A stretch of 64,000 nucleotides of DNA from Oscheius onirici (GCA_932521025.1 OW051469.1:8506398-8570397), one strand, 5' to 3'; positions 21,724 through 34,068 are shown, counted from the first letter of the stretch. Translations and numbers: made by a program. Notes: generated from the letters alone by a model not told the origin.

Positions 21724-23747
21724 TCTAAAAAACAATCTGTTTGTTTTATGATAACAGGAAGTGTTGTTCAAAACGAGAGTTATACAATACGTGGAAGCAG
21801 TTGGTAAGATAAAAATCTACGTCTTGGTAAGGCTGGGAGACAAAGAGTCAGTTCCAAATTGTGTTATACGAAGTTAGATTGCAAGAAGGAAGAATACCAA
21901 GTGACCAAAAAGACTGAAGGCCAGTTTTATGAGCCCATTCAGTCTGTCAGAGTCTTGGAAATGGACTTAGCTTGAGAAAACCTACATTTTCCCTCTAGGA
22001 ACAGCAGTTTTCTAACATCTAACAAAAGTACAGTTTATGCAAGGAAAATGAGAAGTTTTCACATTTTCACATTAAATTTCATGCAAAAGGAGGGACAGTG
22101 AATCTGAACAAGGGTCTAGTTCAATACCCCTTGCGGCAAAAGTTTTTTGCTTTTTTTTAAATTTTACATTAATGAACTCAAATGAAGCCTACCGACACAA
22201 ATGTTTGCTGAAAAATATCAGTTTTCACTCTGTCCAATTTTCTAAGTTTGCCCACCGAACTCAAATGCAGTCAGCATTCGGGTGTCGGCACTATTCTTTG
22301 AAAAAAAACATCAAAACAAATACAAACCATTAGCGGACTGCAATCTGGTCCGATTACCGTGGGATTGTAGAGTAAAAGTGTGTGTTCTGGGACTAGTAAG
22401 AGTAATCTAGAAATGGAAGAACATGCGTTTGTTCCTGGTCAAACTATTCGCAAAAAAAAGAAATGAACGGAAAGGAATCTTTTTTGGAAAAAAGCTGCAC
22501 AGTCTGGCCAGACTTGACCTGCCCTGCGGCGGTCCAGACGAAAAGCTCAGGTAACCGCTTTCTCTCCCTATTTGGATAGAGAGTAGCAGAACGGCGAACA
22601 AACAGAAGACGTTTGGGAAGCGGGAGAACAGTGCCTCGTCCATTTTATGCGGGTTGTCCAAATGTCGCACATGGAAAAGACGGCGTCATTTTGTCTTTTC
22701 GGAATAAGTCATGGGACACGACATGACTGGTGGAAAAATGTCCTTCCAAAGAAGAAGGGGGACACACGGGTTTAGGAGAGCAAAGACTGACGGAACGCGA
22801 ATGTTAAAGAAAACATCCATCCTGTTTATTGGTCCTCCCATTGCCTCCGGCACCGGCCGGTCAGTTCTGCCCATTCGTCACTCGGTCAACAGTTTACGTG
22901 ATTATGAGCTCATCAGCGGGAAGAGCTTTGGAAGCTGCCAAGAAGTGCATTGGGAACAAAAGAACAGCACTGTTTCGGGTCATCTGTCTCTCTGTCACTC
23001 TGTTCTCAGTCTCAGCCTTAGGTCTTGTCTCTGTTCTTTAGTCTCCGTGAATATTCATTCCCTGTGATTTTATATTAGTCACAAGTGTTTGTTTTCTCTC
23101 TCGCACTGCACTTCCGTTCACACTGACATTAAACTAAACTTTGAAAATATATACTCTGTCACATTTCCGTTTCAAAATCTCTCAACAACATATTTTCACA
23201 ACTTCGATTATGTCTTCTTTACAATTTCCCACTAGGACTCCGAGGAAGCGCATCGATGTAGACTACTCTTCTGGTGAGTCGGTAATTTTGCTGAAATCCG
23301 GTAAATTGTTAAGAAAAAGGCAAAAAAAACTATCTGGAAAGGCTCTTTCGTTCTTCTCTGAGCTTACAACTTCTCCCAGTCACTCATTTTTCATATACAC
23401 ATACTACTGTTGGTAGTTCCATATCTTATTTTTCAAGCTGCCGAAGATGGATGGGCTAAAAAGAGACGTATTCCGCTGTCACAACGAATTTTACGGCGTA
23501 CCTGCACTGAGCTAGATTGGGTAGAAAGGTTAAATAAAAAAATGCAATTAACAAAAAAGTTATGTTTTATTGAACTCTGTAATTTTATTAAGTTCCAAAA
23601 CCCTGAATGATCTGTGTACTTCGTACCTGAACCACACTCGTACAGGATGCTCTCGTCTTGGGGTCGCACGGGTGATAGTCGCCTGCCTGTTGTTCAAATT
23701 GATAGCGGTCTCTTCTCGTAACATTGCCGCCTATTATTTTTTCCACT
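21724..23747. other. intergenic; possible small basic ORF at 23210-23610 (+)
   Basis: An ATG at 23210 opens a short exon (MSSLQFPTRTPRKRIDVDYS) ending at a GTGAGT donor. A second exon from about 23440 (EDGWAKKRRIPLSQRILRR) follows in compatible phase but after a weak AAG acceptor. The product would be a small, very basic protein of unknown function, perhaps nuclear. Confidence is low. The rest of the region shows no gene. Confidence 0.25.
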
Positions 23748-26700
23748 ATGATTATTTCTTCCAAATATCCGACAGAAGCTCCTGAAGATGCCTTCCATGA
23801 TATTATTTTAAAACGAATGCTCAGATTTCACCAAAATGATCCACAGAAGCCAGCTTTTGTAAGTTTTTGTCGTCATCATTCGCCATAACATATTTCTAGG
23901 AAATTTTTTAAAAGGGCTCGAAAAATCAATTGAATGGAGTCCCTTCCTATTATTATCAATGTTTTCAGATTCAAAGCGAAACTGGCGGGAAAATTTCCTT
24001 CAAAGAGCTCCACGAACATTGTCATGCCTTTGCCGGTTGGTTGATGGCAAACGGATTTAAAAAAGTAAGTCTCTCTTTGACTCTCTGTCTCGCCCATTCT
24101 CTCACTCTCAATTTCATCAAAAATTTCAGGGAGACATAATCCTCCTCTGTCTCCACAACTCTTGGCAATTTGTCGTCGGATGTCTTGGTTCCTGGATAGC
24201 CGGACTCACCGTCTCTCCCTCCAGCCCCCAATTCGGACAGTGTAAGTCAGCTGCTCTTTGAACATACCCCCCATTTCTAGTCGAGCTCTCTTATCAGCTG
24301 AAAGACAGCGGAGCAGTTCTAATTTTGACCGACCAAGCATGCTTGCCCGTGGTCAGTGCCGTATGCAAAAGTAATGAGGTATATTTATATTTATTTCTAT
24401 GAATTGGACATAGGCGAAGTGTTGAAACGGGAGAAAGGGAAATGAGGCTGTATGGAAAGTACAGGTATAGGGCCATAAAAGGGGTGGCCGGAGGAAAACG
24501 ATATTGGAATTTGGGGTATAATAAAACGCGGGATAAAACTTGGGGTAAGGAGAAATATATAACAGGGAAAGAAGGTTTGTGGATGCACGTTGGCAGTAAT
24601 CTATCTCCGATTCTGTTTTAGAAGTGAAAGGATGGCTCTATTTGTTTTAGGAATTTATTTGTTTGATCTTGTAAGTATTTGAAACCTGGATCCGACTCGG
24701 TGTGAAAAGAAATTGCGGCGTAAATTTGTTCTGGGCCCCCGGGTAGCTTGACACTGTTTAAAAAAAATCTGGTTCAGACAATCGTTTGTGTCTCCGACTC
24801 CGAGATCAAAGGAACAGTCTGGTTCAAATCTGTCCTGAAGAGCGGACCTTTAGCTAAAGGACCTGAAATCGACAGGGACAACGACCTGATCCTGTTACCG
24901 TATTCCAGTGGAACTACTGGGAATCCCAAGGGAGTCATGATCACCTTCACCAACTACGCTTACATGTTGAGCAGCTACGTGGCGTGAGTTTTTTTTTAGC
25001 TGTGACTGCGCACCAACTTTTAAAAGTTTGAAGGCTACGGTAGGTTCGAATATACCGTACTCTGTACAGCAAGTCTAAAAGTTGGTGCGCAATGTAAAGA
25101 GGCAGCAGTTTGCTGACAGCGCATCAACTCAGTTCGCTAAGCTGGCCTAGGCTTGCGAAATAGAAAAGGAGAGCTTCTAGAGCTCTCGAGGAAGAAAAGT
25201 GAAGAATTGAAGCAACAACGGCTTAAAATTCCACAGAAGAAGACGTTTCTTCACAAAGCAATTTATTTAGTCTTGATACAAGACAGAATCCGATAACAAT
25301 GTGACAGGAAGTCAGAGTAGCTAATAGCTAGACAATATTCAACAAAGGAATAGAAAAGATGTAACTGACTGCAAGAGCAGAGCAAGAGATAACTGAGGAA
25401 AAAAGGGAAACCAGATTTGAAGTTGTGGGCCCGCGCGTACCAGAGGTGCGCGGCAATTCAAATGAGGTGAAATGGGCGGGAGAGACAAGGGCAACGGTTA
25501 TAACAGATTGGTGGGTTCAAACGGGATGGAAGCAATAGGGAACGATATAATGTGAAGAGCAACGGGAGTAACGAAGCGTACCGGGTAAGATGTATAGAAC
25601 TGTAGAACTAAATAATAAAACTGCCGTAACTGGGTAAGAAACCGAGAGAATTCCTGTCTAATTATCTACTGTAACCACAGTAAGAGTTGGTGCGCAGTGT
25701 CCAGACTCTCCCAATTTTCTAGAGAGCTCGATACGTACAGGTAGAAAATTACTGTACCCCTATTTGAATATCCAGATCAAATTCTTCCAGAAAATATCGA
25801 GCAGAATACGTCTCTCGCGGCTTCGACGACATTGTCCCACCTCCCATTGTCGTCACCTTCTTGCCTCTCTATCACGCCATGGGACTCTTCGGAATGTTCT
25901 GGAACATGTGGCTCGGCAGTACGCAGATCATGATGGCCAAGTTCAATCTGGAACGGTACCTAGAGCATATTCAAGAGTATGCTGTAGGTTTTTTTCGCTC
26001 ACAAAGAGGACAAACTTTCCTCAGATTGTGACACTGGCTCTGGTCCCTTCCATCGTCATCCAGTTGGCAAATTCTTCACTGCTGGACAAATACGACCTTT
26101 CCTCGGTTTTCCTGATTGCTACGGGATCAGCTCCTTTGAGTCAGAGCGTCGTGGAAAAGCTGAAGAAGCGACTTCCAGATGTTCTATTTGCACAGGGTTG
26201 GTTCTCTGTCTCTCTTGCTCAATTTCCATTTTCAATTTCCATTTACAGGTTACGGTATGACAGAGACCAGTGTCGCCTCCCACATCGGTTCTCCTGACGC
26301 TCCTCCAGGCAGTATTGGCGTCCTGATGCCCGGAACCCAGATGAAAGTCGTAACGGAAGAGGGAAAGATTTGTGGACCGAAGGAGGAAGGAGAAATGTGG
26401 CTCAGAGGACCGCAGATAATGAAAGGATACTGGAAGAGACCGAAAGAGACGGCAGAAACTTTTGACAAGGACGGATTCATGAGGACGGGAGACATTGTCT
26501 ACTACGATGAGAATGGGTTCACGTTCGTTTGTGACAGGATGAAGGAATTGATCAAAGTTCATGGAAAACAGGCAAGAGACAGAGAGACCGAACAGAAGAT
26601 TTCTAGGTACCCCCTGCTGAACTAGAATCTGTCATTTTGGAACTTCCAACAGTACAGGATTGTTGTGTCGTGGGAGTGGAAGACGAACGCTTTGGAGAAG

Positions 26701-26925
26701 TTCCTCGAGCCTTTGTAGTCAGTTCGGAGAGGAATGAGAGATCTATTCAGGATCACGTTAATGGTTTCTTTGTTCTTCAGTCTCCAAAACTATGAATTTT
26801 CAGCAAAAGTGGCTCCGTACAAGCGACTCCGTGGAGGAGTCGTCTTCGTCGATGCCCTTCCCCGCACTCCTACTGGGAAATTGCTGAGAAGACAATTGAG
26901 GGAGCAGGCCAAATCGAAGTTGTGA
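23748..26925 (+). CDS. peroxisomal acyl-CoA synthetase, 4-coumarate-CoA ligase-like
   Basis: ATP-dependent activation of a carboxylic acid to its CoA thioester. Ten exons: 23748-23858, 23969-24064, 24130-24241, 24281-24378, about 24779-24983, 25791-25983, 26025-26196, about 26249-26571, 26607-26762 and 26803-26925. The AMP-binding P-loop motif [17 protein letters not shown] is in exon 5, [12 protein letters not shown] is split across exons 7-8, and [14 protein letters not shown] is followed by [13 protein letters not shown]. The catalytic lysine motif [14 protein letters not shown] lies near the end. The C-terminus is KSKL, a canonical PTS1 signal, so the enzyme is peroxisomal. Intron 5 (24984-25790) is swollen by MITE-like elements. 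The intron 26572-26606 is only 35 nt with a GC donor. The acyl substrate is unknown. Confidence 0.92.
25007..25091. mobile_element. MITE, TGCGCACCAACT family (85 bp)
   Basis: Perfect 16-bp terminal inverted repeats (TGCGCACCAACTTTTA) around an 53-bp core, inside intron 5 of the acyl-CoA synthetase gene. The same termini recur at 58613-58660, 60230-60452, about 57225-57323 and singly at 34856. Confidence 0.8.
25119..25696. mobile_element. longer TGCGCACCAACT-family element (about 578 bp)
   Basis: Begins with GCGCATCAACTC and ends with GAGTTGGTGCGC, an inverted pair with one mismatch. It follows the 85-bp MITE directly in the same intron. The interior has no coding frame. Its boundaries are less certain than those of the short element. 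Confidence 0.5.
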
Positions 26926-28927
26926 AAAAAATAAAGTTGGCTTTTGAGTGGACAGTTTTCAGAGTACCAATTTTAAAGGACAAAGAGACAGGGGAACAGA
27001 GGGACAGCGGGACAGGGGGACAGAGGGACAGACGTGGGAGACATTGAGACATAGTAAACTTAGCCTTTGCCGCGGTAGCTCTATCATCGTAGTCCTCTCC
27101 TAGTACAGCAAGCAATTTTCGAAGCTTCCAGCGGTGATCCAGAAGCGGAAGGAGTAGTTGAAGGTCGAGTCGATGCCGCCCGTGGCGGAGCAGACGGCAG
27201 GTAGACAGCTGGAGCAGACGACTTCTTCGGGATTCTTTTGAGTCGCTAATGGCTTCCAATTTGGAACTTTCGAAAGTTTTTGATGTTCTTTTAGTTTTCA
27301 GAAACTTCCTTTATAAAAAGATGTGTGTTAAAAAGCAGAGTTTTTGAATAACTTACTTTTTTATTGTTTTCTAGGGCGTAAATTGTAATCGGATTTTTCT
27401 CGGCAAAGGAACGGAACAAACTTTTCAGCAAGACGCATGTCCAGGAAACTTGCTGGTGTTGGTAAAGTTTAAGTTAACGAAAGAAGTTTAGACTTTTTCC
27501 AGGAAAAACTGAAGTCTTAATTTCTCTTGGCAGTTTTTGCTTGGATCGAAGAGATGGTTTCCTTAAAAACTGAGATACAGAGTGACAGTCACAATGAGTC
27601 ACCTGAACAGTTTCTTCCTCATACTCTTAACTATAAACAAAAACTATCTTTCGATTCCTTTGTCATTCAAAAGAATACTCTTCGGCCAACTGGACCCCTT
27701 CTGTTTGAAAGAACCAGTTTATACGTCATTTGGATCCGATGTCTGTACTCTGAAGTCAAGAGAAGCTGACATTGATTTGTAAAGGAAAGAACACTCGCCG
27801 AGAACGTTGTGATGAATTGCTTCTCCCACAATCTTTTTCACACCCACTGTGGTACAGCTGAACCGCACAACCTGGGTGTGACCACTACCGCTCCAAGCAG
27901 TATGTTCAAATTTTTTAGCTAGCCGTGTCAGGTGATGTTTATTAGGATCTCTATTTTGGGGACAGTAACAGTCAGAAAAACGCTTAGCAATGTGATTATT
28001 ACAGCCCGTTTTGGTCATCATAACGACCGAGAGTACAGGTTTTTCGGAAACTTTCTTTTTGGTTGACAGTATGGATTTTTAAAGTCTTGGTTTCTATTCC
28101 CTTTCATGTGCCTTTCCCCAAAATTGGTTATCCAACAATTTTCCAATTTCACTTGGTCTTTCAGAGAAATAATTGTCAAGAGACCGCATGCATCTAATCT
28201 TTACAGACCAGCCGTCTGCGGCAGCTTTCCCCTCGTTAGTATTCAAGCATTTTAAAGCAAAACTACCACTAAAAATAATGTTTTGCACCGTTCCTTAAAA
28301 GCGTCCTTTTCGATAATTGATCCCGTCTTTCTCAACGGTTCAAACTTGATCTAGCATGTCAGACAGAAGTCACGGTCACTCAAGCAGACACGCACATTTG
28401 TTGTAAAAGAAATCCGTTTGTTTTTAATGTTTACGGATTTTAACGGGTGGCTCGGATAACCTGGTTCCGTACTCCGATAGCACGGTTAAGAACAGTCCCA
28501 GCCCTCTAGTCCATGACCCTTCACCAGATCTTTTGTTCCGGACTCTGATGCCGTCCAATCGCTGAACAGCTTGTTGTGAACTGAAGTTTTTAATCTTACC
28601 GTTTTGGTGATCAAAGCACGGGACATATAACCTTCATAAACGTTCGATTTTTGTCTCACATGTTAAGTCTTTGACTAACAGTCTACGATATGATATCTGA
28701 CGTACAAAGGACGCATTCTGGTTTCGGGTCTTCTGATTCGGCAAATTGGTCGCTCTCATTTCTTCTTTGGTCTTCTTCCTGATCACTAGATTCACTCTGG
28801 TCGATTCTCTGTCTCTCTGTTTTCTATCTATGTCTCTCAGTCTCTCTATTTCTCTGCCTCTCTGTCCCTCTGCCTCTTTCTCTCTTCCTCTACCACTCCT
28901 ACAGTATGCAAAAGTTCCTTTTCAGCC
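26926..28927. other. intergenic with GGGACAG repeats and unplaced exon-like segments
   Basis: A simple repeat of GGGACAG/GAGGGACAG units occupies 26980-27030. On the minus strand, 27287-27100 reads NWKPLATQKNPEEVVCSSCL onward to FENCLLY and a stop. A second open block near 27460-27357 (LLKSLFRSFAEKNPITIYAL) ends at a good GTAAGT donor. The two blocks look coding but do not join in phase. On the plus strand 27594-27779 gives a hydrophobic start (MSHLNSFFLILL). None can be assigned to a family. Confidence 0.3.
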
Positions 28928-31509
28928 ATGTGTCGCTCAAAAGTCAGTCCCATGGAAAGGATTCCCGAGCCCGACGAGCCGGAAGAAACCAAAAAACTCC
29001 TCCTAGACGATCTTTTAGAGCAAACAATAGGCGGTTTCGGAAAGTGGGTTTATTTTTAAATTTTGTATATTTCCCCTAAATTTACAGATTTCAATTGGCT
29101 GTCATGTCCTTAGCCTGTGCACCTATTCTCTGCGTGGCTATTCAAGTCATGAGCTGGACATTTGTCGCCTCTGAGCAAATTTTTCCCGGCAATTCTTCAA
29201 TCTTTAGTCAGGTAACCTTTTTCCACTCGGAAGTATCCGAAAGGCTGTCACACTTTGTCAAACAAGCAGAAAAATAGCCGCATCATCAGGTGACTGCGCG
29301 AGAGAAGAACTATCAAACTTATCAGTCTCCATGTACATTTCGAGTTCAAGAATCGGAAAAGTTGCCAGCGGAAGTTTTTTGGGTGAATAAACAAACTTCT
29401 CTCACACCTTCTAGCCAGTAGTCGATGGTTGAATGGAATCAGGTTCTGAAAACAGTCAAGAGCGATTTTGATCATGTTCAAGAAAAACAGCAGACTACAA
29501 TTAGCGGAAACAATATCATAGCATCTTGACGTCACAGGACCATTTGCTAAAGATTGCAAAAGAAACGAAAAAACGGGAGAAAGTGAGAAAAAAGCAAAAG
29601 AAAAAAATTCTCGACGATTCGAAGCCGAGATTTCCACTGCACAGGCTGTTATGCTCACCACTCGGCCATTTGTTTCTAATCGTTTTAATGTTCAGAGAGT
29701 AATGGTGACGGAAGCGATTAACAGTAATATTTTTCAGTGGGGAGTTGAGCCCGAAAACCGTCCCCAGATCAAGGCAACAATTCAAGCCTTCTACTTTATG
29801 GGTCAGCTCGTCGGCTCCTACACCACAGGCATAATGGGTGATCGGTACGGCAGGAAGGTCACCATGTACCTCTCTCTTTTCATCCAGTCCATTTGTGGAC
29901 TTCTTCTTAGTGTAGCTCCTAACTGGTGGAGTTTCTCCATCATGAAGTGAGTTAAAGTTAGAACTTGCTTAAAACTGAAGGCATTTAAGATTCGGTACCG
30001 GTTTCTCGCAGCCAGGACTCTACGGAATTGCCTGTCTGTACAGCGTGGAAATGTTGGGAAAAGATCACCGTCGACTCTGTGCCATCATTGTGGCCGTCTT
30101 CTACACTGCTGGAATGGTATTCAAGACAGATTTCCAAATGAAAACAGTTTCAGCTGGCGATCCCTTTGGCCGCCTACTACATCCCGAATCAGGCCCTATT
30201 TCATGCGGTTCTTTCAGCTCCCTCCTTCTTGTTCATGCTCTACTGGTGGTGGGTCGGAGTGTGGAGAAAACTTCAGCAATTTGTTTTCAGGGCTTTGCCA
30301 GAAAGTCCTCGCTGGCTGGTGGCGAAGGGTAGAGTAGACGAGGCTGAAGATGTCATCAAGAAGGCTGCAAGGATGAACAACAGAGATTTCCCGAAAGATT
30401 GGTCAGTATCACTGTCTCTGTCCCTCTGTCACCCTGTCTCTCTGACTCTCTTTCACGTCCCATTTCCAGGCAAGCACATCTTCTCAATCCTCCCCGAACG
30501 ACAAAAATTGAGTGCTCGCTAGGTGTACTCGATCTCTTCCGCACACCCGAGATGAGAAAACGTATTCTGGTTTCTACGATCTTATGGTAACATTTACTGT
30601 CTTCCACTCCAAAAAAAAGTCATAGGCCCACGACGACAATGCTGTACTACGGCTTGACCATGAAGGCCGATCTAAACGGAGGATCCCTCTACGTTAGCTA
30701 CATTTTGAGCACTTTGATTGAACTCCCGGGAATGGTGTTCATCTACACTCTGATCAATGTACTGGGAAGACGACTCCTTCTGACCATCTCCTTATTGTTC
30801 TGCGCCGGATTTCTTCTCTCCAACTGGGCTTTAGCCCCTCTTGGTAATATTGCTGATCTGACTATTAAAAACAATATTTCAGCCTCTAACTTGGTCCTGC
30901 TCTCGCTTCTTCTAGCCAGTAAAGCTGGCTCGAAGGTAGCCGCTCAAGTGACCTATACCCATCTTCCGGAAATGATGCCAACTTTGCTCAGAACTACCGC
31001 AGTCGGTTATGCCAGTGCTACAGGCAGAATTGGAGCTATTATGGCCTCTTATATTACCTACTGGATGGTAAGGAATAGACAGAGACATATAGGTCTCGCC
31101 AAAATGACTTCAAATTTATTTCCGCGCTTTTTTTTATTTTTCACTTTTTACGGTGTTTACCACGGATATTTACCAGTTTTTTTGTTGCAGTATCGAGGGT
31201 TGTACCTGTACGTGACAATGGAAGAGAAAAAATGACAAAAAGTTTGCTAAAACCAGAGAAATAGTGAAAAATAGTTTTGGCGCGCGGAACCAAAATTTGA
31301 AGGTCATTTTGGCGAAGCCTTTAAGGTTATCCTTAGACTGAACTGTAAATCGTTCCTTTCAGGTGGATACCCACGGAATCGCTGCACTGATCATACCGTT
31401 CAGTTCCTTCTCCCTGGTTTCAGCTGTACTTGTTCAAGTTTTTCTCCCCGAGACGTATGGAAAATCTCTTCCTGATACTGTAGAAGATGTGGAGAAGAAA
31501 GAAGAATAG
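28928..31509 (+). CDS. SLC22-like organic ion transporter (major facilitator superfamily)
   Basis: Eight exons: 28928-29043, 29089-29211, 29738-29948, 29990-30116, 30152-30403, 30471-30587, 30627-31066 and 31363-31509. The start follows a TTTTCAG acceptor-like site by 2 nt. MFS signatures are clear: GIMGDRYGRKVTMYL after TM2, and the SLC22 motif ALPESPRWLVAKGRVDEAED between TM6 and TM7. LPEMMPTLLRTTAVG lies before TM11 and VFLPETYGKSLPDT near the end. The extracellular loop after TM1 is short compared with mammalian organic cation transporters. Intron 2 (29212-29737) carries a tRNA-derived sequence. The substrate is not predictable. Confidence 0.88.
29604..29684 (-). repeat. tRNA-derived sequence in SLC22-like intron 2
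   Basis: The minus strand has a TGGCCGAGTGG A-box of the tRNA-Ser/Leu type and a GGCTTCGAATC B-box. The intervening arms do not fold into a good cloverleaf. A related fragment lies at 32340-32404. Confidence 0.5.
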
Positions 31510-31863
31510 TTTGACGGGTTTTGACAATGGTTCTTTGACCAAATGTGCCTTGTTTATTTTGTCTGACTTTCTGTTTTCAAGATGTTCTTCACTGAACCTG
31601 CCGATTCAAGGGAAACTAAAGAAGTTCCGTCCAAAAGCACGTTCTTGTTTGAAAACAGGAAATTGTTTTCCGTTGTCTTACCTTCCAGTTCAAGCTTCCA
31701 ATGAAAGTGTCTAAATTTCTCTTGCGAGAGGCTCTTGCTCCAAGTTGTTGCCCATTTCCTCCCAGTTTGGATCTCTAGATTGATCTTTTCTGTCTCTGAT
31801 ACAAATAAAGAAGAAGGGGATGTCCATCCGACGACTTTATTTTTGTTCGTGTCACATTGCTTT
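31510..31863. other. intergenic, convergent
   Basis: Lies between the 3' ends of the SLC22-like gene (+) and the tentative membrane protein (-). AATAAA at about 31804 on the plus strand. Nothing else is seen. Confidence 0.4.
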
Positions 31864-33475
31864 CTAGAAGAAGATCTTCTTCAGGGAAGAGGGTTGAGAC
31901 GACCGCCGGATTCCTTCCTTTGACCTTGATTCGGAGCCACGTCGTCTCGTCCAGTCTAACTTCCAGTCTCCTCCGGACGGACCATCGGCACATGGGCCTG
32001 CTCTCGAACGACGGACGGCTCCGGTAGAAGGGCAGCTTGGCGAGGCACCGAGGCTGGAGTTGTAGTGGGGGAGCATTTGTGTTCCACCGTCTGGTCCAGG
32101 GCTCATGTGGTAGACCATGTCACGACTGACATTGCTGAAAGAGAAGTGTGATTGGGAGTCGACTAAGGAAAGATTTACAATCGATGCCAACGACGCCTAG
32201 ATTTTTGATGGTGGTCAAACAGAAACAGGAATTCAGCCAGGAATCATATTGTTTTCTGGTTGGTTAACTTGGATTCTTCGCTGCTCTCTGCGCAAAATTT
32301 TTGAAAGAAGAATGAAAAAAAGCCAAAAAAATAAATGGCAGGAGGATCCGAGCCAAGGACATCCCATTGCTGTCATGCTCACCATGTGATGACCACTCAG
32401 CCATTAGCTGCTAGCTTTCGCGTTTAGAGAGCAATGAAGAAGTCAAGACAATTTGGAGCTTTGGTAAAATACTGAATTTTGATTCTCTTAGAACTCTTCG
32501 CAGAGTGTCAGGAAAAAAATTATTCATACAGTCTTCGTTGGCCTCAGTGAGTCTTTTTTTGGGCTACCAATTCTACATTTAAAAAATTCTTTTAGATTAA
32601 AAAAAACTAGAAAAAGACTCAATGAACCACTTTCAAAAAAAAATACCACGTGTTCCCTGCCTTTTTACATAAGAAAGTTGAAAAAGAAACGTACTATGAG
32701 GTCCCGACGTAGAGAGTGAATTGTCCCCCAGAACGGGCGACGGCTTCGACCATCGCTCCACCAAATACTGCAAGTTGAGAGACGTGATACGAGGCTCTTC
32801 TTGATGGTAGAGGATGAGGAGGATGATGACTCCAGTCAGAAGGGTACCTTAAAACCTCTATTAGAAGCCCCCCCCCCCCCCCTTTGCGAAAAATACACAA
32901 TTACGTACGCATTTTTTTTCGGGTTGAAGGAAAATTTTTTCAACTTTTTTTACATTTTTCCCTGGTAGCCAGCATCAATATCTATCTAGGAAAAATAATA
33001 GTGAAGATGAAAATTATCTCCTTCCATCTGAAAAAAATGCGTACATAATTGCGTATTTTTCGAAAGGGGGGGGGGGACTTCTAATAGAGGTTTTACGGTA
33101 TCTCTCTCCGTTTTTGCCTCGTCTCTTGACAGAATTTCATTTTCAGATACTAGGTTATTAAGCTAGCAAATTTGCAAAGGTTTATTGTGAAAAAGCATCG
33201 TCACAAAAGTCAAGGATGAGTCATAGAAAATCGCGTTATAGAAAAAATGTTCCAAGACGCATAGTAGCGAAAAATGACGGTTCTCGTGGTTGTCTCCGGC
33301 AACCATGCACTAAGGCAACAATAAGCAATAAGGCAGCAGATCAGAGCTGCCGATCCGAAAACGTAAAGAGCTCCAAGAAGACTGAAACCGCGAATGAAGG
33401 AAACGAGTAGAAATATCCAGTGTTTCTTCAATGTTATCAGCAGTGGAGTGAAAACTGGCAACGGTGTGCCGTCGA
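31864..33475 (-). CDS. hypothetical membrane protein with Pro/Ser-rich tail (tentative)
   Basis: I do not recognise this protein. Three exon-like segments join in phase: about 33475-33304, 32847-32695 and 32134-31864. The first has a hydrophobic stretch (HWIFLLVSFIRGFSLLGAL, then SAALICCLIAYCCLSAW). The second gives SDWSHHPPHPLPSRRASYHV. The last gives NVSRDMVYHMSPGPDGG and a basic Ser/Arg-rich tail (KEGIRRSSQPSSLKKIFF). The acceptor used for exon 2 (TTTTAAG at 32848-32850) lies inside a MITE end. No 5' start was found. It could be a small tail-rich membrane adaptor; confidence is low. Confidence 0.35.
32340..32404 (-). repeat. tRNA-derived fragment
   Basis: The minus strand carries TGGCTGAGTGGTC (A-box) and GGCTCGGATCC (degenerate B-box), with the same GAGCATGACAG linker type as 29604-29684. 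It lies in an intron of the tentative membrane protein. Confidence 0.4.
32845..33100. mobile_element. MITE with about 70-bp terminal inverted repeats and C/G runs
   Basis: The left end reads TACCTTAAAACCTCTATTAG, then a run of 14 C, then TTTGCGAAAAATAC. The right end is its inverted copy, with 11 G. The arms extend over about 70 bp with few differences (ACGTACGCATT versus GTGCGTAC-type mirror). The ends start and finish in TA, consistent with a TA target like Tc1/mariner elements. There is no transposase. It sits in an intron of the tentative membrane protein. Confidence 0.8.
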
Positions 33476-33549
33476 AAAAGTCAAAAGGGACTCATTTACG
33501 ATCATATGCTCATATATATCACCTGTGGCATGTATGAAATATTGTAAAG

Positions 33550-34068
33550 TCTAATCAAAAAGTACCCAACGACTCCGAATGAACTGCTTCCAGAAAACTT
33601 TTCTCAGCTTTTGGCCATGTCGAATAGAAAAGCAAAGATCAGGTAAGGATCCTAAAAATTGAGATTTTCGAAAAAAAAAAGAGGGAATTGAAAGAAAGAA
33701 AACGTATAGTCGAAGTGGAGGAGAAATCAGAAAGACTAGGGGCGCAAAATGATTAAACGTGCGGTCTTTACCCCTCTGTGACCGTCTTCCCAAACATACG
33801 TATGCGGGTTGAGACGCGATAGAGTTTTTTTCTCACTCTCTGGCTTCTTTTTGACCTTTTACAGTCCTTTAAAGGAGCTTCTTCTAATGTCTTCTCCCAA
33901 AATTTAAAGCCCATCTCGACCGGTTTCTTCAAAAACGTGGAAAATAAGTTCCTCTGCCGCGTACGGATCTGAACCACTTTTTCTGAAGTTCATCGGGATT
34001 CTCGAACTTTTTCCGCCGTCCGGGCTAGCCTGATATAAGCGCAGCCGACTGTCCCGTGAAGGTCAGCC
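33550..34068. promoter_or_regulatory. upstream region of the collagen gene, with TATA-like box
   Basis: No gene is seen between 33550 and 34000. GATATAAGC at about 34031 is a TATA-like element about 38 nt before the collagen ATG, consistent with a short 5' leader. No trans-splice acceptor-like site stands directly before this ATG. Confidence 0.4.

Noticed and set aside
22711-23067. 118-residue plus-strand open frame
   Set aside because: No signal peptide, domain or splice partner; the composition changes along its length and it is probably chance.
32860-33080. CRISPR-like or tandem array suggested by repeated C/G runs
   Set aside because: The repeats are a single inverted pair forming MITE ends, not direct repeats with spacers.
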